From: Clostridiales bacterium
GTDB taxonomy: Bacteria > Bacillota > Clostridia > Christensenellales > Aristaeellaceae
Length of the DNA: 64,000 bases
Direction: 5' to 3'
Assembly: GCA_024684375.1 (NCBI GenBank)
Contig: JAIKWZ010000033.1
Location: forward strand, 1 to 64,000
The stretch's first letter is position 1. The number at the start of each line of letters is the position of its first letter. The notes beneath the pieces are model-generated. The model was not told the origin of the DNA. It saw only the letters and a list, made by a program, of their open reading frames with translations, and made no database searches. Of this stretch, positions 25,334 through 33,809 are shown piece after piece. Position numbers and translations under genes: made by a program.

Positions 25334-25792
25334 TCAGAAACGCTTTCCCGTAAGTTCCTTCAGGCGGGCTGCCACGTCGTCCGTGTCCTCAAGGTTTTTT
25401 ATTATAGCCAGCACAGTGTTCTCCCCGGCGATTGTGCCGATTATTTCCGGCCATTGCAGATTGTCTATAGCCTCGGCGGCAGTCTGCGCAGCGGCAGTAA
25501 TGGTCTTAAGCACCACCAGGTTTCCCGCAGCATTCACGCTGGTCACCAATTCGGAAAAAATGCGCAGGTATCTGTCTTTCCCTTCGTTTTCCTCAGCTCC
25601 GCCCGCAGTGTATCTGTATGTACCGTGATTAGTGGCGGTTTTTATAAGTTTGAGTTCCCTTATATCCCTGGAAACGGTCGCCTGCGTCACGTTTATACCA
25701 GCCTCGGACAGTGCCCTGGTCAGCCCCTCCTGGGTGTCTATCTCCTGTGATGCGATTATTTCAAGTATCAGGGCGTGGCGTTTAACCTTCAT
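25334..25792 (-). CDS. argR: Arginine repressor ArgR
   Basis: 152 residues. N-terminal winged HTH (KRHALILEIIASQEIDTQE, INVTQATVSRDIRELKLIK) and C-terminal hexamerisation/arginine-binding domain (GTIAGENTVLAIIKN). In Bacillota it represses arginine synthesis and activates catabolism. Its own promoter contains AT-rich boxes like those before argG at 44632-44698, consistent with autoregulation and control of argGH. Confidence 0.96.
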   Translation of the reverse strand: MKVKRHALILEIIASQEIDTQEGLTRALSEAGINVTQATVSRDIRELKLIKTATNHGTYRYTAGGAEENEGKDRYLRIFSELVTSVNAAGNLVVLKTITAAAQTAAEAIDNLQWPEIIGTIAGENTVLAIIKNLEDTDDVAARLKELTGKRF

Positions 25793-25818
25793 GCTTATCC
25801 TCCCTGTTATTCATTGTG

Positions 25819-25853
25819 GTATAATTATACATTATTTATACATTTATACGCAA
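25819..25853 (-). promoter_or_regulatory. argR promoter with overlapping ArgR-like boxes
   Basis: Minus-strand TTGCGT (25848-25853) and TATAAT (25824-25829), 18-bp spacer. The same stretch reads GTATAAATGTATAAATAATG followed by TATAATTATAC, i.e. repeated TATAAAT/TATAATTATAC half-sites covering the promoter. Confidence 0.65.
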
Positions 25854-25865
25854 CATCAAACGCCG

Positions 25866-26669
25866 CTAAATCCCAAACTTAACATGCGCCTCGCTAACAG
25901 CGCGCTGTATAGTTTCCTCGGAAACACCGCTAACACCTGGCCTGTTTTTCAGGTGCAGCAAAAACTCTATGTTGCCCTCCTGACCCGTTATCGGGGAAAA
26001 ATCGAGCGCGGCAGGGCTGTAACCCTCGTTCTCACAAAACGATACTATGTCAGAAATCACGCGTATATGCGTTTGCGGATCCCTCACCACGCCTTTTTCG
26101 CCCACTTCTTCCCTGTTCGCCTCAAACTGGGGCTTGATCAGCGCCACGAAATCCGCCCCCGGAGCAAGCAGCCTCAACACGGGCGGGATTATCGCTTTGA
26201 GCGATATGAACGACACATCGGTGACACCCATATCGAGGGTTTCCGGAATGTCACCGGGCTTGAGCAGGCGCGCGTTCGTGCGCTCCATGACCCGTACTCT
26301 TTCGTCGCTTCTCAGCTTCCACGCAAGCAGGTTGTATCCCACGTCTACCGCGTAAACCCGTTTTGCGCCCCGGCTTAACAGCACTTGGGTGAAGCCGCCG
26401 GTAGAAGCGCCTATGTCCGCGCAGACCTTGTCCCGGGCAGAAATATCGAACACCTCGAACGCTTTCTCCAGCTTGTGAGCGCCGCGGCTGACCCAGGCAT
26501 CCATGTCGCCCTTCAGCCGCAAAAGCGAGATCTCCCTAACTTTTTCGGATGGTTTCAGGATCTTCTGAGTGCCGTACAGCGCTCTGCCTTCCATTATCAG
26601 CGCCGAAGCTTTGGTCAGATCCTCCGCAAGGCCCGCCTTTACAAGCGCTTTGTCTGCCCTCTCAGCCAC
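25866..26669 (-). CDS. tlyA: TlyA family rRNA 2'-O-methyltransferase/hemolysin-like protein
   Basis: 267 residues. S4 RNA-binding domain at ~3-65 (RADKALVKAGLAEDLTKAS) and FtsJ-type SAM methyltransferase domain (~70-265: VCADIGASTGGFTQVLLSRGAKRVYA as the SAM site, DVSFISLKAIIPPVLRLL). TlyA methylates 16S and 23S rRNA ribose positions. It overlaps dxs by eight bases. Confidence 0.94.
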   Translation of the reverse strand: MAERADKALVKAGLAEDLTKASALIMEGRALYGTQKILKPSEKVREISLLRLKGDMDAWVSRGAHKLEKAFEVFDISARDKVCADIGASTGGFTQVLLSRGAKRVYAVDVGYNLLAWKLRSDERVRVMERTNARLLKPGDIPETLDMGVTDVSFISLKAIIPPVLRLLAPGADFVALIKPQFEANREEVGEKGVVRDPQTHIRVISDIVSFCENEGYSPAALDFSPITGQEGNIEFLLHLKNRPGVSGVSEETIQRAVSEAHVKFGI

Positions 26670-28515
26670 GCTCGCCCTCCTTCAAAGTCTCATACACTGC
26701 CCCAGCAACGCTTTCGGCGTCCAAAGCGCACATCTTCAGCTGCTCTTCTGCCGAGCCGGCAGGTATATACTTGTCGGGCACGCACAACAGGCGCACATGC
26801 ACCCCTGCAGGAGCGCGGGATGCGATCTCTTCCCCCAGACTGCCTGTACGGACGCTGTCCTCGAGCGTGAACACGAATCTGTTTTCAGCAAAAACCTGTT
26901 TAAGCAGCGCTTCGTCCAGAGGCTTGAGGAATCTGGCGTTCACTATCGCGCAGTCAATGCCTGATGAAGCCAGCTTGTCAGCTGCCTCATTGGCAGTTTT
27001 CAGCATCCTCCCGCAGCTTATTATGCACGCGGCGTGCCCGTTCCTTGTTTTATCCCACTCGCCGATCCCAAACACAGCATCTGAATGTCCTTCCGGGAGG
27101 GATTTTGGGTACTTGACTGCAAAAGGCATATCAGCTTCAAGGCTCAGTTCCATCATTCGCTCAAGCTCGTTAATGCTTGCCGGCACCGCTACGCAAAGTC
27201 CCGGCAGTCCGCATAAAAGAGATGTATCGAACACGCCCTGATGTGTTTCTCCATCCGCGCCGTTAAGTCCGCTTCGGTCGATGAGAAGCGTCACTGGAGC
27301 GCGATTAAGGCAGATGTTGAGGTTTATCTGGTCGTAAGCGCGTTGCATAAAGGTAGAATACAGCGCCAGGTAAGGCTTCATCCCGTTCAGTGCCATACCC
27401 GCTGCCATTCCGGCAGCGTGGCCTTCCGCAATGCCTACGTCAAAGCACCTGTCCGGGAACGCGTCATTGAAGGCGGACAGTCCCGTTCCGTCCAGCATGG
27501 CGGCAGACACCGCGCAGATCCTTTTGTTCGTCTCCGCCCTGCTTATCAACCAATTCGCGACCGCTTTCCCGCAGCTGTGCTCCGCCCTCGTTCTCAGGGG
27601 CTTGCCCGTGAGCCTGTCAAACGGCCCTACACCGTGGAACAGTCCCGGCGTTTCCTCCGCAGGCGGATAGCCCTTTCCCTTTTTTGTGACTACATGCACA
27701 AGAACGGGGACATCATACGTGAGCGCCTTTGAAAACACTCTTTCCATTTCCCCTATATCGTGTCCGTCTATGGGCCCCAGATATTCTATCTCAAGGCTCT
27801 CGAAAAACTGGTCTGACACGAACAGAGCCTTAACGGCGTTTTTGATACGTGTAAACAGTCTTTCAGTAGATTTTCCTCCCTTCGGGAGGCGATAAATAAG
27901 CTTTTTTACGCTCTGTTTGAGACCTCGGTAACCGCCGCTCTGACGCATGCGGGTAAGGTGCTTGGCCAGAGACCCCACGTTTTTTGAAATGCTCATTTCG
28001 TTGTCGTTTAACACGATGAGCATTTTCGCGCAGCTGAGTCCTGCATCGTTGAGCGCCTCGTATACCATGCCTCCCGTCAGCGCTCCGTCCCCCAGCACAA
28101 GGGCGATGTTGCAGTCTTCTCCCCTGAGCTCCCGCGCTCGCGCCATTCCAAGCGCAAGGGATACCGAATCGCTGGCATGACCGCTGTTGACCTCGTCGTA
28201 TTCGCTTTCGTCACGGCGGGTAAAGCCGCTTATGCCTCCTGCCTTCCGAAGCGAGCTGAAACGTTCATACCTGCCCGTTAACAGCTTGTGGGCGTAGCAC
28301 TGATGCCCCACGTCGAATAAAAGCTTGTCTTTAGGCGCGTCCAAAACGCTGTGCAGGGCGATGGTAAGCTCCACCGCCCCTAAATTGCTCGCCAGATGTC
28401 CCCCGTTCCGGGACACTGTGTCTATGATCTTTTCCCTTATCTCCCCTGCCAGCGCCTGTTTTTCTTTCAGCGACAGGCTTTTGAGCTGCCGGGGAGAATC
28501 AATCTTCTCCAGCAT
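26662..28515 (-). CDS. dxs: 1-deoxy-D-xylulose-5-phosphate synthase
   Basis: 617 residues. Thiamine-PP motif GDGALTGGMVYEALNDAG...N, N-terminal SRNGGHLASNLGAVELTIAL, FDVGHQCYAHKLLTGR, and transketolase-type C-terminal domains (FDVGIAEGHAAGMAAGMAL). It makes DXP from pyruvate and glyceraldehyde-3-phosphate, first step of the MEP isoprenoid pathway. It lies 4 nt after ispA, joining isoprenoid precursor and chain synthesis in one operon. Confidence 0.97.
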   Translation of the reverse strand: MLEKIDSPRQLKSLSLKEKQALAGEIREKIIDTVSRNGGHLASNLGAVELTIALHSVLDAPKDKLLFDVGHQCYAHKLLTGRYERFSSLRKAGGISGFTRRDESEYDEVNSGHASDSVSLALGMARARELRGEDCNIALVLGDGALTGGMVYEALNDAGLSCAKMLIVLNDNEMSISKNVGSLAKHLTRMRQSGGYRGLKQSVKKLIYRLPKGGKSTERLFTRIKNAVKALFVSDQFFESLEIEYLGPIDGHDIGEMERVFSKALTYDVPVLVHVVTKKGKGYPPAEETPGLFHGVGPFDRLTGKPLRTRAEHSCGKAVANWLISRAETNKRICAVSAAMLDGTGLSAFNDAFPDRCFDVGIAEGHAAGMAAGMALNGMKPYLALYSTFMQRAYDQINLNICLNRAPVTLLIDRSGLNGADGETHQGVFDTSLLCGLPGLCVAVPASINELERMMELSLEADMPFAVKYPKSLPEGHSDAVFGIGEWDKTRNGHAACIISCGRMLKTANEAADKLASSGIDCAIVNARFLKPLDEALLKQVFAENRFVFTLEDSVRTGSLGEEIASRAPAGVHVRLLCVPDKYIPAGSAEEQLKMCALDAESVAGAVYETLKEGERG

Positions 28516-28519
28516 GTTG

Positions 28520-29419
28520 TCAGTAAGTGCGCTTCGCCATATCCAGCGTCAGCCGCCTGAAATAGTCCCCTTTTTCGCCAAATACTCCCAACGCGTCCAG
28601 CGCGCTGTCGCACAGGTCTTTCGCGCAGCGTTTTGCGCCTTCCAGCCCCATGAGGCTCACCGCTGTTAGCTTGCCTTCCGCCTCGTCCTTTCCCTTGGAC
28701 TTGCCGAATTTGTCCGCGTCGGCAGTCACGTCAAGTATGTCGTCGGTCACCTGGAACAGGCGCCCGAAATTCGCCGCGAAGCGGGTCAGCGCAAAAAGCT
28801 TTTCCTCATCCGCTCCGGCGAGATGCGCTCCTGCCTGCACCGCGCCGATAAACATGGCGGCCGTCTTGCCCGCGTGGATGTACTTAAGCAGCTTCTCATC
28901 CGCCTCCCCGCGGCCCTCGGCATACAGATCCGCGCACTGGCCCGCCACCATGCCTGTAACGCCGGCTCCGCGGGCTATGGCATAGATCGCCTTAAGCGCG
29001 TTTTCGTGGAGGATCGACCCGTTTATTGCCGCTTTGAGCATGGTCTCAAACGCAAAGGTAAGCAGACCGTCACCTGCCAGGATCGCCTGCCCCACGCCGA
29101 ATACCACATGGTTGGTAGGCTTGCCGCGCCTTAAGCAGTCGTCGTCCATGCCAGGAAGGTCATCGTGGATAAGGCTGTAGGTATGTATCATCTCCATTGC
29201 GCAGGCATAATCCAGGGCGGAGGATACGTCGCCCCCGTTGATCTCGCACGCCTTCAACAACATGCACGGCCTTAAGCGCTTCCCGCCCGCCAGCAGGCTG
29301 TAGCGCATGGATTCGGCAAGCAGGCCCGGGATCTGCCCTTCCGTAAACCCTTCAGTCTCGTGAAGTAGCGCGTTAAGTCTTTCCTCTACCCGCGTTTTGA
29401 GCTCCGACGCGTCACTCAT
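28520..29419 (-). CDS. ispA: Polyprenyl (farnesyl/geranyl) diphosphate synthase
   Basis: 299 residues. First aspartate-rich motif SLIHDDLPGMDDDCLRRGKPTNH and second VTDDILDVTAD are intact, with GGKRLRPC at ~45. It condenses IPP and allylic diphosphates to C15 (possibly C20) products in the cytosol. It overlaps xseB by eight bases. Confidence 0.94.
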   Translation of the reverse strand: MSDASELKTRVEERLNALLHETEGFTEGQIPGLLAESMRYSLLAGGKRLRPCMLLKACEINGGDVSSALDYACAMEMIHTYSLIHDDLPGMDDDCLRRGKPTNHVVFGVGQAILAGDGLLTFAFETMLKAAINGSILHENALKAIYAIARGAGVTGMVAGQCADLYAEGRGEADEKLLKYIHAGKTAAMFIGAVQAGAHLAGADEEKLFALTRFAANFGRLFQVTDDILDVTADADKFGKSKGKDEAEGKLTAVSLMGLEGAKRCAKDLCDSALDALGVFGEKGDYFRRLTLDMAKRTY

Positions 29420-29636
29420 CTGCTTCTCCTCCCTGCAAAAGGCGTTCTCCCTGCGAGGTCAGCTCAATTATCTTCCTGTCGCCCTCGTCCAGCAGCGCCT
29501 TCAGGCGGGAGTACAGTTTTACGCCTCTCTGATACGCCTTGAAGCTGTCGTCAAGGCTCATTTCTCCCTTTTCCAGCGCGGAGACCAGCTCTTCCAGCTC
29601 TTCCATGCCTTTTTCGAAGGTGAATTGCTCTTCCAT
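29412..29636 (-). CDS. xseB: Exodeoxyribonuclease VII small subunit
   Basis: 74 residues, all helical. FEKGMEELEELVSALEKGEMSLDDSF and YQRGVKLYSRLKALLDEGDRKI fit the XseB signature. It assembles with XseA. Its start directly follows the xseA stop codon. Confidence 0.94.
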   Translation of the reverse strand: MEEQFTFEKGMEELEELVSALEKGEMSLDDSFKAYQRGVKLYSRLKALLDEGDRKIIELTSQGERLLQGGEADE

Positions 29637-30848
29637 TTACGTATTCCTCCTGACAAGAGTCACCCGGGCGCCGAATTCGCCGCCCTTCATTTCGACGGTC
29701 AAACTCTGTCCCTGTTCCACCATGTCGATATCTGTTAAAAACTCATCGTCCGTCCTGACGCAGGCGTAGCCCCGCTTTTTGACGTTTTCCGGGTTCAGGC
29801 TCTCCAGCATACGCCCCAGACTCTCAAGTGCGGAAAGCTGTTTGTCCTTCATTCGCTTAAGGGAAGCGGCCAGTTTCTCAAAGCCCGCTTCCAGCTCCTC
29901 GCGCCGTTTTTGTATGAACGCCTCCCGGGGATGAGCGAATGGATAAGCTCTCTGTATCGCCGAAAGCCTTAGCCGCCTGTTCTGCTGCGCGGAGATCATT
30001 AGCGCGTTCATGCGCCTGAGCAGGTGATCGACGCTCTGGGTCACTTCCTTTACGTCCATGACCGCCAGTTCCGCAGCGTTTGAGGGAGTGGACGCCCTGA
30101 GGTCTGCAGTAAAGTCAGCTATTGAAAAATCCGTCTCATGCCCTACACAGCTTATTACCGGCGTTTTGGCGTTGAAGATCGCTCTTGCCACGACCTCTTC
30201 GTTGAAGGGCCACAAATCTTCCAGTGAGCCTCCGCCCCTGCCCGCCAGTATCACTTCCACACGCGGGTCGTTATCAAGCCTTTCTATGGCTGAAGCGATC
30301 TCGTTTTCCGCGCCCCTGCCCTGCACCGCGCAGGGAGCTATAATAATGTTTATCCGCGGATTCCTGCTTCTGGCCACCTTTATAATGTCGCGGACAGCCG
30401 CGCCGCTTAAGGAGGTAGCCACTCCTATAGTGGCGACTTTCAGCGGGATAGGTTTCTTGGCGGCCTGGTCGAACAGACCCTCCAGCAGCAAGCGGTTTTT
30501 GAGCTCGTTGAATCTTTCGAAAAGGTCGCCCGTGCCCTCCTGCTTGATGGAAGCGATCACCAGCTGATATTTTCCGGTAGGCGGATACAGCGTAGCCTGC
30601 CCTGAAACGACTACCTTCTGGCCTACCTTCGGGGTAAAACCAAGCCTTTGCACGCCGGTGCGCCACATGACGCAGCTTACCGATGAGTGCTCGTCTTTCA
30701 GCGTAAAGTATGCGTGCCCGCTGCCCGCCTGCAGCTTGTACTCGCTTATTTCGCCTCTCACCAGAGCGTTTTTGAGCAACGGGTCCTGATTCAGACGATT
30801 CTTGACATATTCATTTAACTGGCTTACGCTCAACGCGGCTTCAGGCAT
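29637..30848 (-). CDS. xseA: Exodeoxyribonuclease VII large subunit
   Basis: 403 residues. N-terminal OB fold (LSVSQLNEYVKNRLNQDPLL, LVRGEISEYK, SGHAYFTLKDE), then the nuclease domain with SLSGAAVRDIIKVARSRNP, GRGGGSLEDLWPFNEE and SCVGHETDFSIADFTADLRASTPSNAAELA. It degrades single-stranded DNA from both ends. It overlaps folD by eight bases. Confidence 0.97.
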   Translation of the reverse strand: MPEAALSVSQLNEYVKNRLNQDPLLKNALVRGEISEYKLQAGSGHAYFTLKDEHSSVSCVMWRTGVQRLGFTPKVGQKVVVSGQATLYPPTGKYQLVIASIKQEGTGDLFERFNELKNRLLLEGLFDQAAKKPIPLKVATIGVATSLSGAAVRDIIKVARSRNPRINIIIAPCAVQGRGAENEIASAIERLDNDPRVEVILAGRGGGSLEDLWPFNEEVVARAIFNAKTPVISCVGHETDFSIADFTADLRASTPSNAAELAVMDVKEVTQSVDHLLRRMNALMISAQQNRRLRLSAIQRAYPFAHPREAFIQKRREELEAGFEKLAASLKRMKDKQLSALESLGRMLESLNPENVKKRGYACVRTDDEFLTDIDMVEQGQSLTVEMKGGEFGARVTLVRRNT

Positions 30849-31692
30849 ACCTGCTCCTCGCCGCTGCCATAGTGTTTTTCAGCAGCATCGCGATCGTCAT
30901 GGGGCCAACGCCTCCCGGCACGGGAGTTATGAACCCGGCGACTTTTGCGGCGCTTTCAAACTCAACGTCACCCACGATCTTTCCGTCCTCCAGCCGGTTT
31001 ATGCCCACGTCGATCACACAGCAGCCGGGTTTGAGCATTTCTCCCCGGATGATTCCGGGCTTGCCCACCGCTGCGACCACTATGTCCGCATTTGCGAGGT
31101 ACGCGCTCAGATCCCCGGTCTTTGAGTGGCAAAGGCTCACTGTGGCATCTTCTCTTGTCAGCATTACCGCAAGGGGTTTGCCGACTAAGTTTGACCTGCC
31201 TACGACCACGGCGCGGGCGCCCTTAAGCGCTATCCCGTATCGTTTCATCAACTCAATGCAGCCTTTAGGCGTGCAGGGTTCCAGCAGCGCGTGCCCCCTG
31301 AACATCTCTCCCTGGTTTACCGGGCTGAAGCCGTCTACATCCTTGGCGGGGTCGATCGCCCTTATCACTTTTTCCGCGTCGACCTGGCGAGGAAGGGGCA
31401 GCTGGACCAAGATGCCGTGCACTTCCGCGTCACGATTGAGCTTTTCCACCTCCAAAAGCACTGTTTCCGTTGACACATCCCCATCAAGCAGCACCGAACG
31501 TGATTCGATCCCGGCGGCGGCGCATGCCTTTTGCTTGTTTCTTACATAAATAGCGCTGGCGGGGTCATTTCCCGCCATTATTACCGCAAGACAGGGTCTG
31601 ATCCCGTTATGCTCAAGGAAATCCTCAGCTTCGCGTTTGACTTCGCTTCGAATGTCCGCAGCGACCTTTTTCCCGTCAATAATCTCAGCCAT
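30841..31692 (-). CDS. folD: Bifunctional methylenetetrahydrofolate dehydrogenase/cyclohydrolase
   Basis: 283 residues. The two FolD signatures are present: EVHGILVQLPLP with VDGFSPVNQGEMF, and VVGRSNLVGKPLAVMLTREDATVSLCHS, plus DVGINRLEDGKIVGDV and TPVPGGVGPMTIAML. It interconverts methylene- and formyl-tetrahydrofolate in the cytosol. It overlaps its neighbours on both sides by eight bases. Confidence 0.97.
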   Translation of the reverse strand: MAEIIDGKKVAADIRSEVKREAEDFLEHNGIRPCLAVIMAGNDPASAIYVRNKQKACAAAGIESRSVLLDGDVSTETVLLEVEKLNRDAEVHGILVQLPLPRQVDAEKVIRAIDPAKDVDGFSPVNQGEMFRGHALLEPCTPKGCIELMKRYGIALKGARAVVVGRSNLVGKPLAVMLTREDATVSLCHSKTGDLSAYLANADIVVAAVGKPGIIRGEMLKPGCCVIDVGINRLEDGKIVGDVEFESAAKVAGFITPVPGGVGPMTIAMLLKNTMAAARSRYA

Positions 31693-32632
31693 GCGCTTTC
31701 TCCCTCAGCAGTCTGTCCCCTATCAGCGCGACGCCGCATGCGTTGTCGCCGGAAAGCTCTTTCCTGCCCCAATACAGCTCGATGTCTCCGTTTAGTTTTT
31801 CTACCCTGCGGGCGGTCTCTCTTCTGAACAGCGGAGACGACGCGACGCCGCCCATCATAAGCGCTTTTTTCAGTCCGGCAGCCTCACAGGCGTTCACTGT
31901 CAGCCTGGCTATCGTCCTGGCCAGAAACGAGTATGTCTCTATGGCGACATCCTCCGGTGAAGCGCCGCTCTCTATAAGCCGGCTTAACGTGTTTTCCGCC
32001 CCTGAAAACGACGCCGTCAGTCCTTTGACGCAGACCCCCACACGGCTTCTGCTTGTGCCGTTCAGTGCCAGCTTTTCAAGCTCCGGCCCGGCGGGAAACG
32101 GCAGTCCGAGTCTTACCCCCGTTCTGTCCACCAGCTGCCCCGCGTGAAGGTCGTTTGAGCCGCCCAGGCAGGTGATCTTCAGCCCCCTGTCCACCCTGAG
32201 CGCCTCAGTAGTGCCGCCTGACAAGTGCAGGGCGATGAAACTGTCATCTTCAAGCCCGCTTTCATACAGCGCCGCGGCCACATGCCCCTGCTGGTGTGTG
32301 GTATAAAACAGCGGAACGTCAAGCGTCTTCGCTATTACGCGGGCAAACGAAGTGCCCGCCGTAAATACGGGCATGTAGCTCCCTTCAGCGTCTCTAGGCG
32401 CCCGAGACACGCATACGCAGGCGATCTTGGCCTTCGCATGTTCCATCAGTTCGCCGTAGAGCTCCGGAAGGTTCCTTACGTGCTGGAATACGCCGTCTGA
32501 CTGTCTCAGCCCCCGCTCTCCGTGCGCCACTTCAAGCATGCGCCGCTGTGACCATACAACAACACCCTCCCCTGCAAGGGCAAGGGAGGTGGTGTAACAG
32601 CTGGTATCTATTCCAAGCGCTACCTCAGGCAT
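31685..32632 (-). CDS. TsaD/Kae1-like ASKHA-fold paralogue
   Basis: 315 residues. GIDTSCYTTSLAL starts the fold; H113-x3-H117 (HQQGH) stands where TsaD has its metal-binding HMEGH; LHLSGGTTEALRV, LGGSNDLHAGQLVDR and LPFPAGPELEKLAL follow. The C-terminal MMGGVASSPLFRRE resembles the TsaD nucleotide site. It is a bit shorter than typical TsaD (~335-345), and its place between folD and nusB, away from tsaB/tsaE/rimI, suggests a paralogue rather than the tRNA t6A enzyme itself. Older annotation would call it O-sialoglycoprotein endopeptidase, which is unlikely to be the true role. Confidence 0.82.
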   Translation of the reverse strand: MPEVALGIDTSCYTTSLALAGEGVVVWSQRRMLEVAHGERGLRQSDGVFQHVRNLPELYGELMEHAKAKIACVCVSRAPRDAEGSYMPVFTAGTSFARVIAKTLDVPLFYTTHQQGHVAAALYESGLEDDSFIALHLSGGTTEALRVDRGLKITCLGGSNDLHAGQLVDRTGVRLGLPFPAGPELEKLALNGTSRSRVGVCVKGLTASFSGAENTLSRLIESGASPEDVAIETYSFLARTIARLTVNACEAAGLKKALMMGGVASSPLFRRETARRVEKLNGDIELYWGRKELSGDNACGVALIGDRLLREKAHG

Positions 32633-33029
32633 TTTTGATTTGTCTGGCCAGACTGCCCAGTACGCCGTTTATGTACGCCCCGGACTTGTCGTCTGAATAC
32701 TGTTTGGCGATCTCCACCGCCTCGTTAATGGCCACGCCCGCAGGTACGGAACCGAACAGCAGTTCCCATGCGGCGACGAGAAGTATGGAGTAATCCACCT
32801 TCGGCAGCCGGTCCAGCGCCCAGCCTTCGCCGAGGCGTCCGCCCAGCGCTTCATCCAGCGCGGGCTTATTCTGCGTTACGCCGTTGAACAGGGTGTACAT
32901 AAAATCCGTCTCGTTTTCGTGGGGCTGTATCCCCAGCAGTTCAGTTAGCGTACTGTCGCCGCCCTCGCCACCCAAAAGATACTCGTATACCAGCTTTACC
33001 GCCGCCACGCGCGCACTCGTTCTGTCCAT
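32625..33029 (-). CDS. nusB: Transcription antitermination factor NusB
   Basis: 134 residues, all-alpha. SARVAAVKLVYEYLLG at the N-terminus, LDRLPKVDYSILLVAAWELLF, VAINEAVEIAKQYSDDKSGAYINGVLGSL at the C-terminus. It binds boxA RNA with NusE for rRNA antitermination. It lies 3 nt after the Asp23 gene and overlaps the TsaD-like gene by eight bases. Confidence 0.95.
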   Translation of the reverse strand: MDRTSARVAAVKLVYEYLLGGEGGDSTLTELLGIQPHENETDFMYTLFNGVTQNKPALDEALGGRLGEGWALDRLPKVDYSILLVAAWELLFGSVPAGVAINEAVEIAKQYSDDKSGAYINGVLGSLARQIKNA

Positions 33030-33032
33030 ATA

Positions 33033-33539
33033 TCAACCCTTTTCGGATTCGCCAGTGGGCTCGGTCTGCCCCTCCAGCTGCTTGCCGTCGCGGGCGCCTT
33101 TTTCGCTGATCAGATAGTTCTGATACTCCATCTCGGCGTTTTCACGGTTTTCCTTGGCGAATGACAGCCCGGTAACGTGCACGTCCACGTTGTTCACTCG
33201 CATGTTCGTCATGGTCTCGATAGTCTTTTTGATGTTTTCCTGTATGCTGCGGCATACTTCCTGCACGGAGTAGCCGTATTCCACCACCACGCTGACGCTC
33301 ACAGACACGTCCTGTTCGTCAACATCCACCTTGACGCCCCGGGTGATATTCTTGATGTTGTTGGCGTTTTTGCCCTTGCGCCTGTCAGACGCAAGCCCCT
33401 GATAACGCACCATGTTGGCGATCCCTTCCACCTCGGTAAGGGCGATGCCGGCTATGGTCTGTATCACGTCAGAGGCGAAATACACCGCGCCGTTGGCCCG
33501 GGTATCTATTTTCAGATCCACGCTCTTGTTTTCAGGCAT
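33033..33539 (-). CDS. Asp23/Gls24 family envelope stress protein
   Basis: 168 residues. The Asp23 core: FASDVIQTIAGIALTEVEGIANM, then VDVDEQDVSVSVSVVVEYGYSVQEVCRSIQENIKKTIE and NVDVHVTGLSF. The C-terminus is charged. The family (YqhY in Bacillus, adjacent to nusB and accBC) is cytosolic or membrane-associated and linked to envelope stress or lipid synthesis. It is the first gene of the long minus-strand operon. Confidence 0.93.
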   Translation of the reverse strand: MPENKSVDLKIDTRANGAVYFASDVIQTIAGIALTEVEGIANMVRYQGLASDRRKGKNANNIKNITRGVKVDVDEQDVSVSVSVVVEYGYSVQEVCRSIQENIKKTIETMTNMRVNNVDVHVTGLSFAKENRENAEMEYQNYLISEKGARDGKQLEGQTEPTGESEKG

Positions 33540-33571
33540 TTTTCTGGCCCTCCATACGTTTTGCTGTACAG

Positions 33572-33600
33572 ATTATAGCAGGTTTCTGTAAAAAACGCAA
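33572..33600 (-). promoter_or_regulatory. Promoter of the Asp23-nusB-folD-dxs operon
   Basis: Minus-strand TTGCGT (33595-33600) and TATAAT (33572-33577) with a 17-bp spacer, ~30 bp before the Asp23 start. Confidence 0.75.
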
Positions 33601-33626
33601 ATCTGTGTGAAAGACTTAAAGAAAAA

Positions 33627-33655
33627 TTGACCCTCAGGTGGCTATGTGATAGAAT
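33627..33655 (+). promoter_or_regulatory. Promoter of the CTEC peptide/Fe-S-TlpA genes
   Basis: TTGACC (33627-33632) and TAGAAT (33650-33655), 17-bp spacer. It diverges from the Asp23 promoter 27 bp away. Confidence 0.65.
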
Positions 33656-33671
33656 AAGCACGGTGATCAAC

Positions 33672-33809
33672 ATGAAAAAGCTTGTCGTAAAGCTGGTCTT
33701 CCTCCTGCTCGCCCTGCTGCTTATCGTTTGGGGGCTGATCGAAGGGCAGGCGAAAGACGTGCTCAATAAAGCGATAAATATCTGTACGGAGTGTCTGGGG
33801 CTTGGATAG
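33672..33809 (+). CDS. CD1871A-family CXXC-motif small membrane protein
   Basis: 45 residues from ATG 33672 (the longer frame from 33627 covers the promoter). One membrane segment (~5-22) is followed by a short linker and the closing motif ICTECLGLG. This matches the tiny Clostridia proteins named for C. difficile CD1871A, which usually precede a membrane 4Fe-4S protein. The CxxC pair could be a thiol redox site or Fe-S ligand. It overlaps the next gene by eight bases. Confidence 0.85.
   Translation: MKKLVVKLVFLLLALLLIVWGLIEGQAKDVLNKAINICTECLGLG

Noticed and set aside
31685-32632. Calling this gene TsaD or a sialoglycoprotease
   Set aside because: Its length and context differ from canonical TsaD, and protease activity is an outdated annotation.
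33627-33671. Upstream extension of the CTEC peptide
   Set aside because: The -35 and -10 boxes lie within it, so it cannot be translated; ATG 33672 fits the family length.
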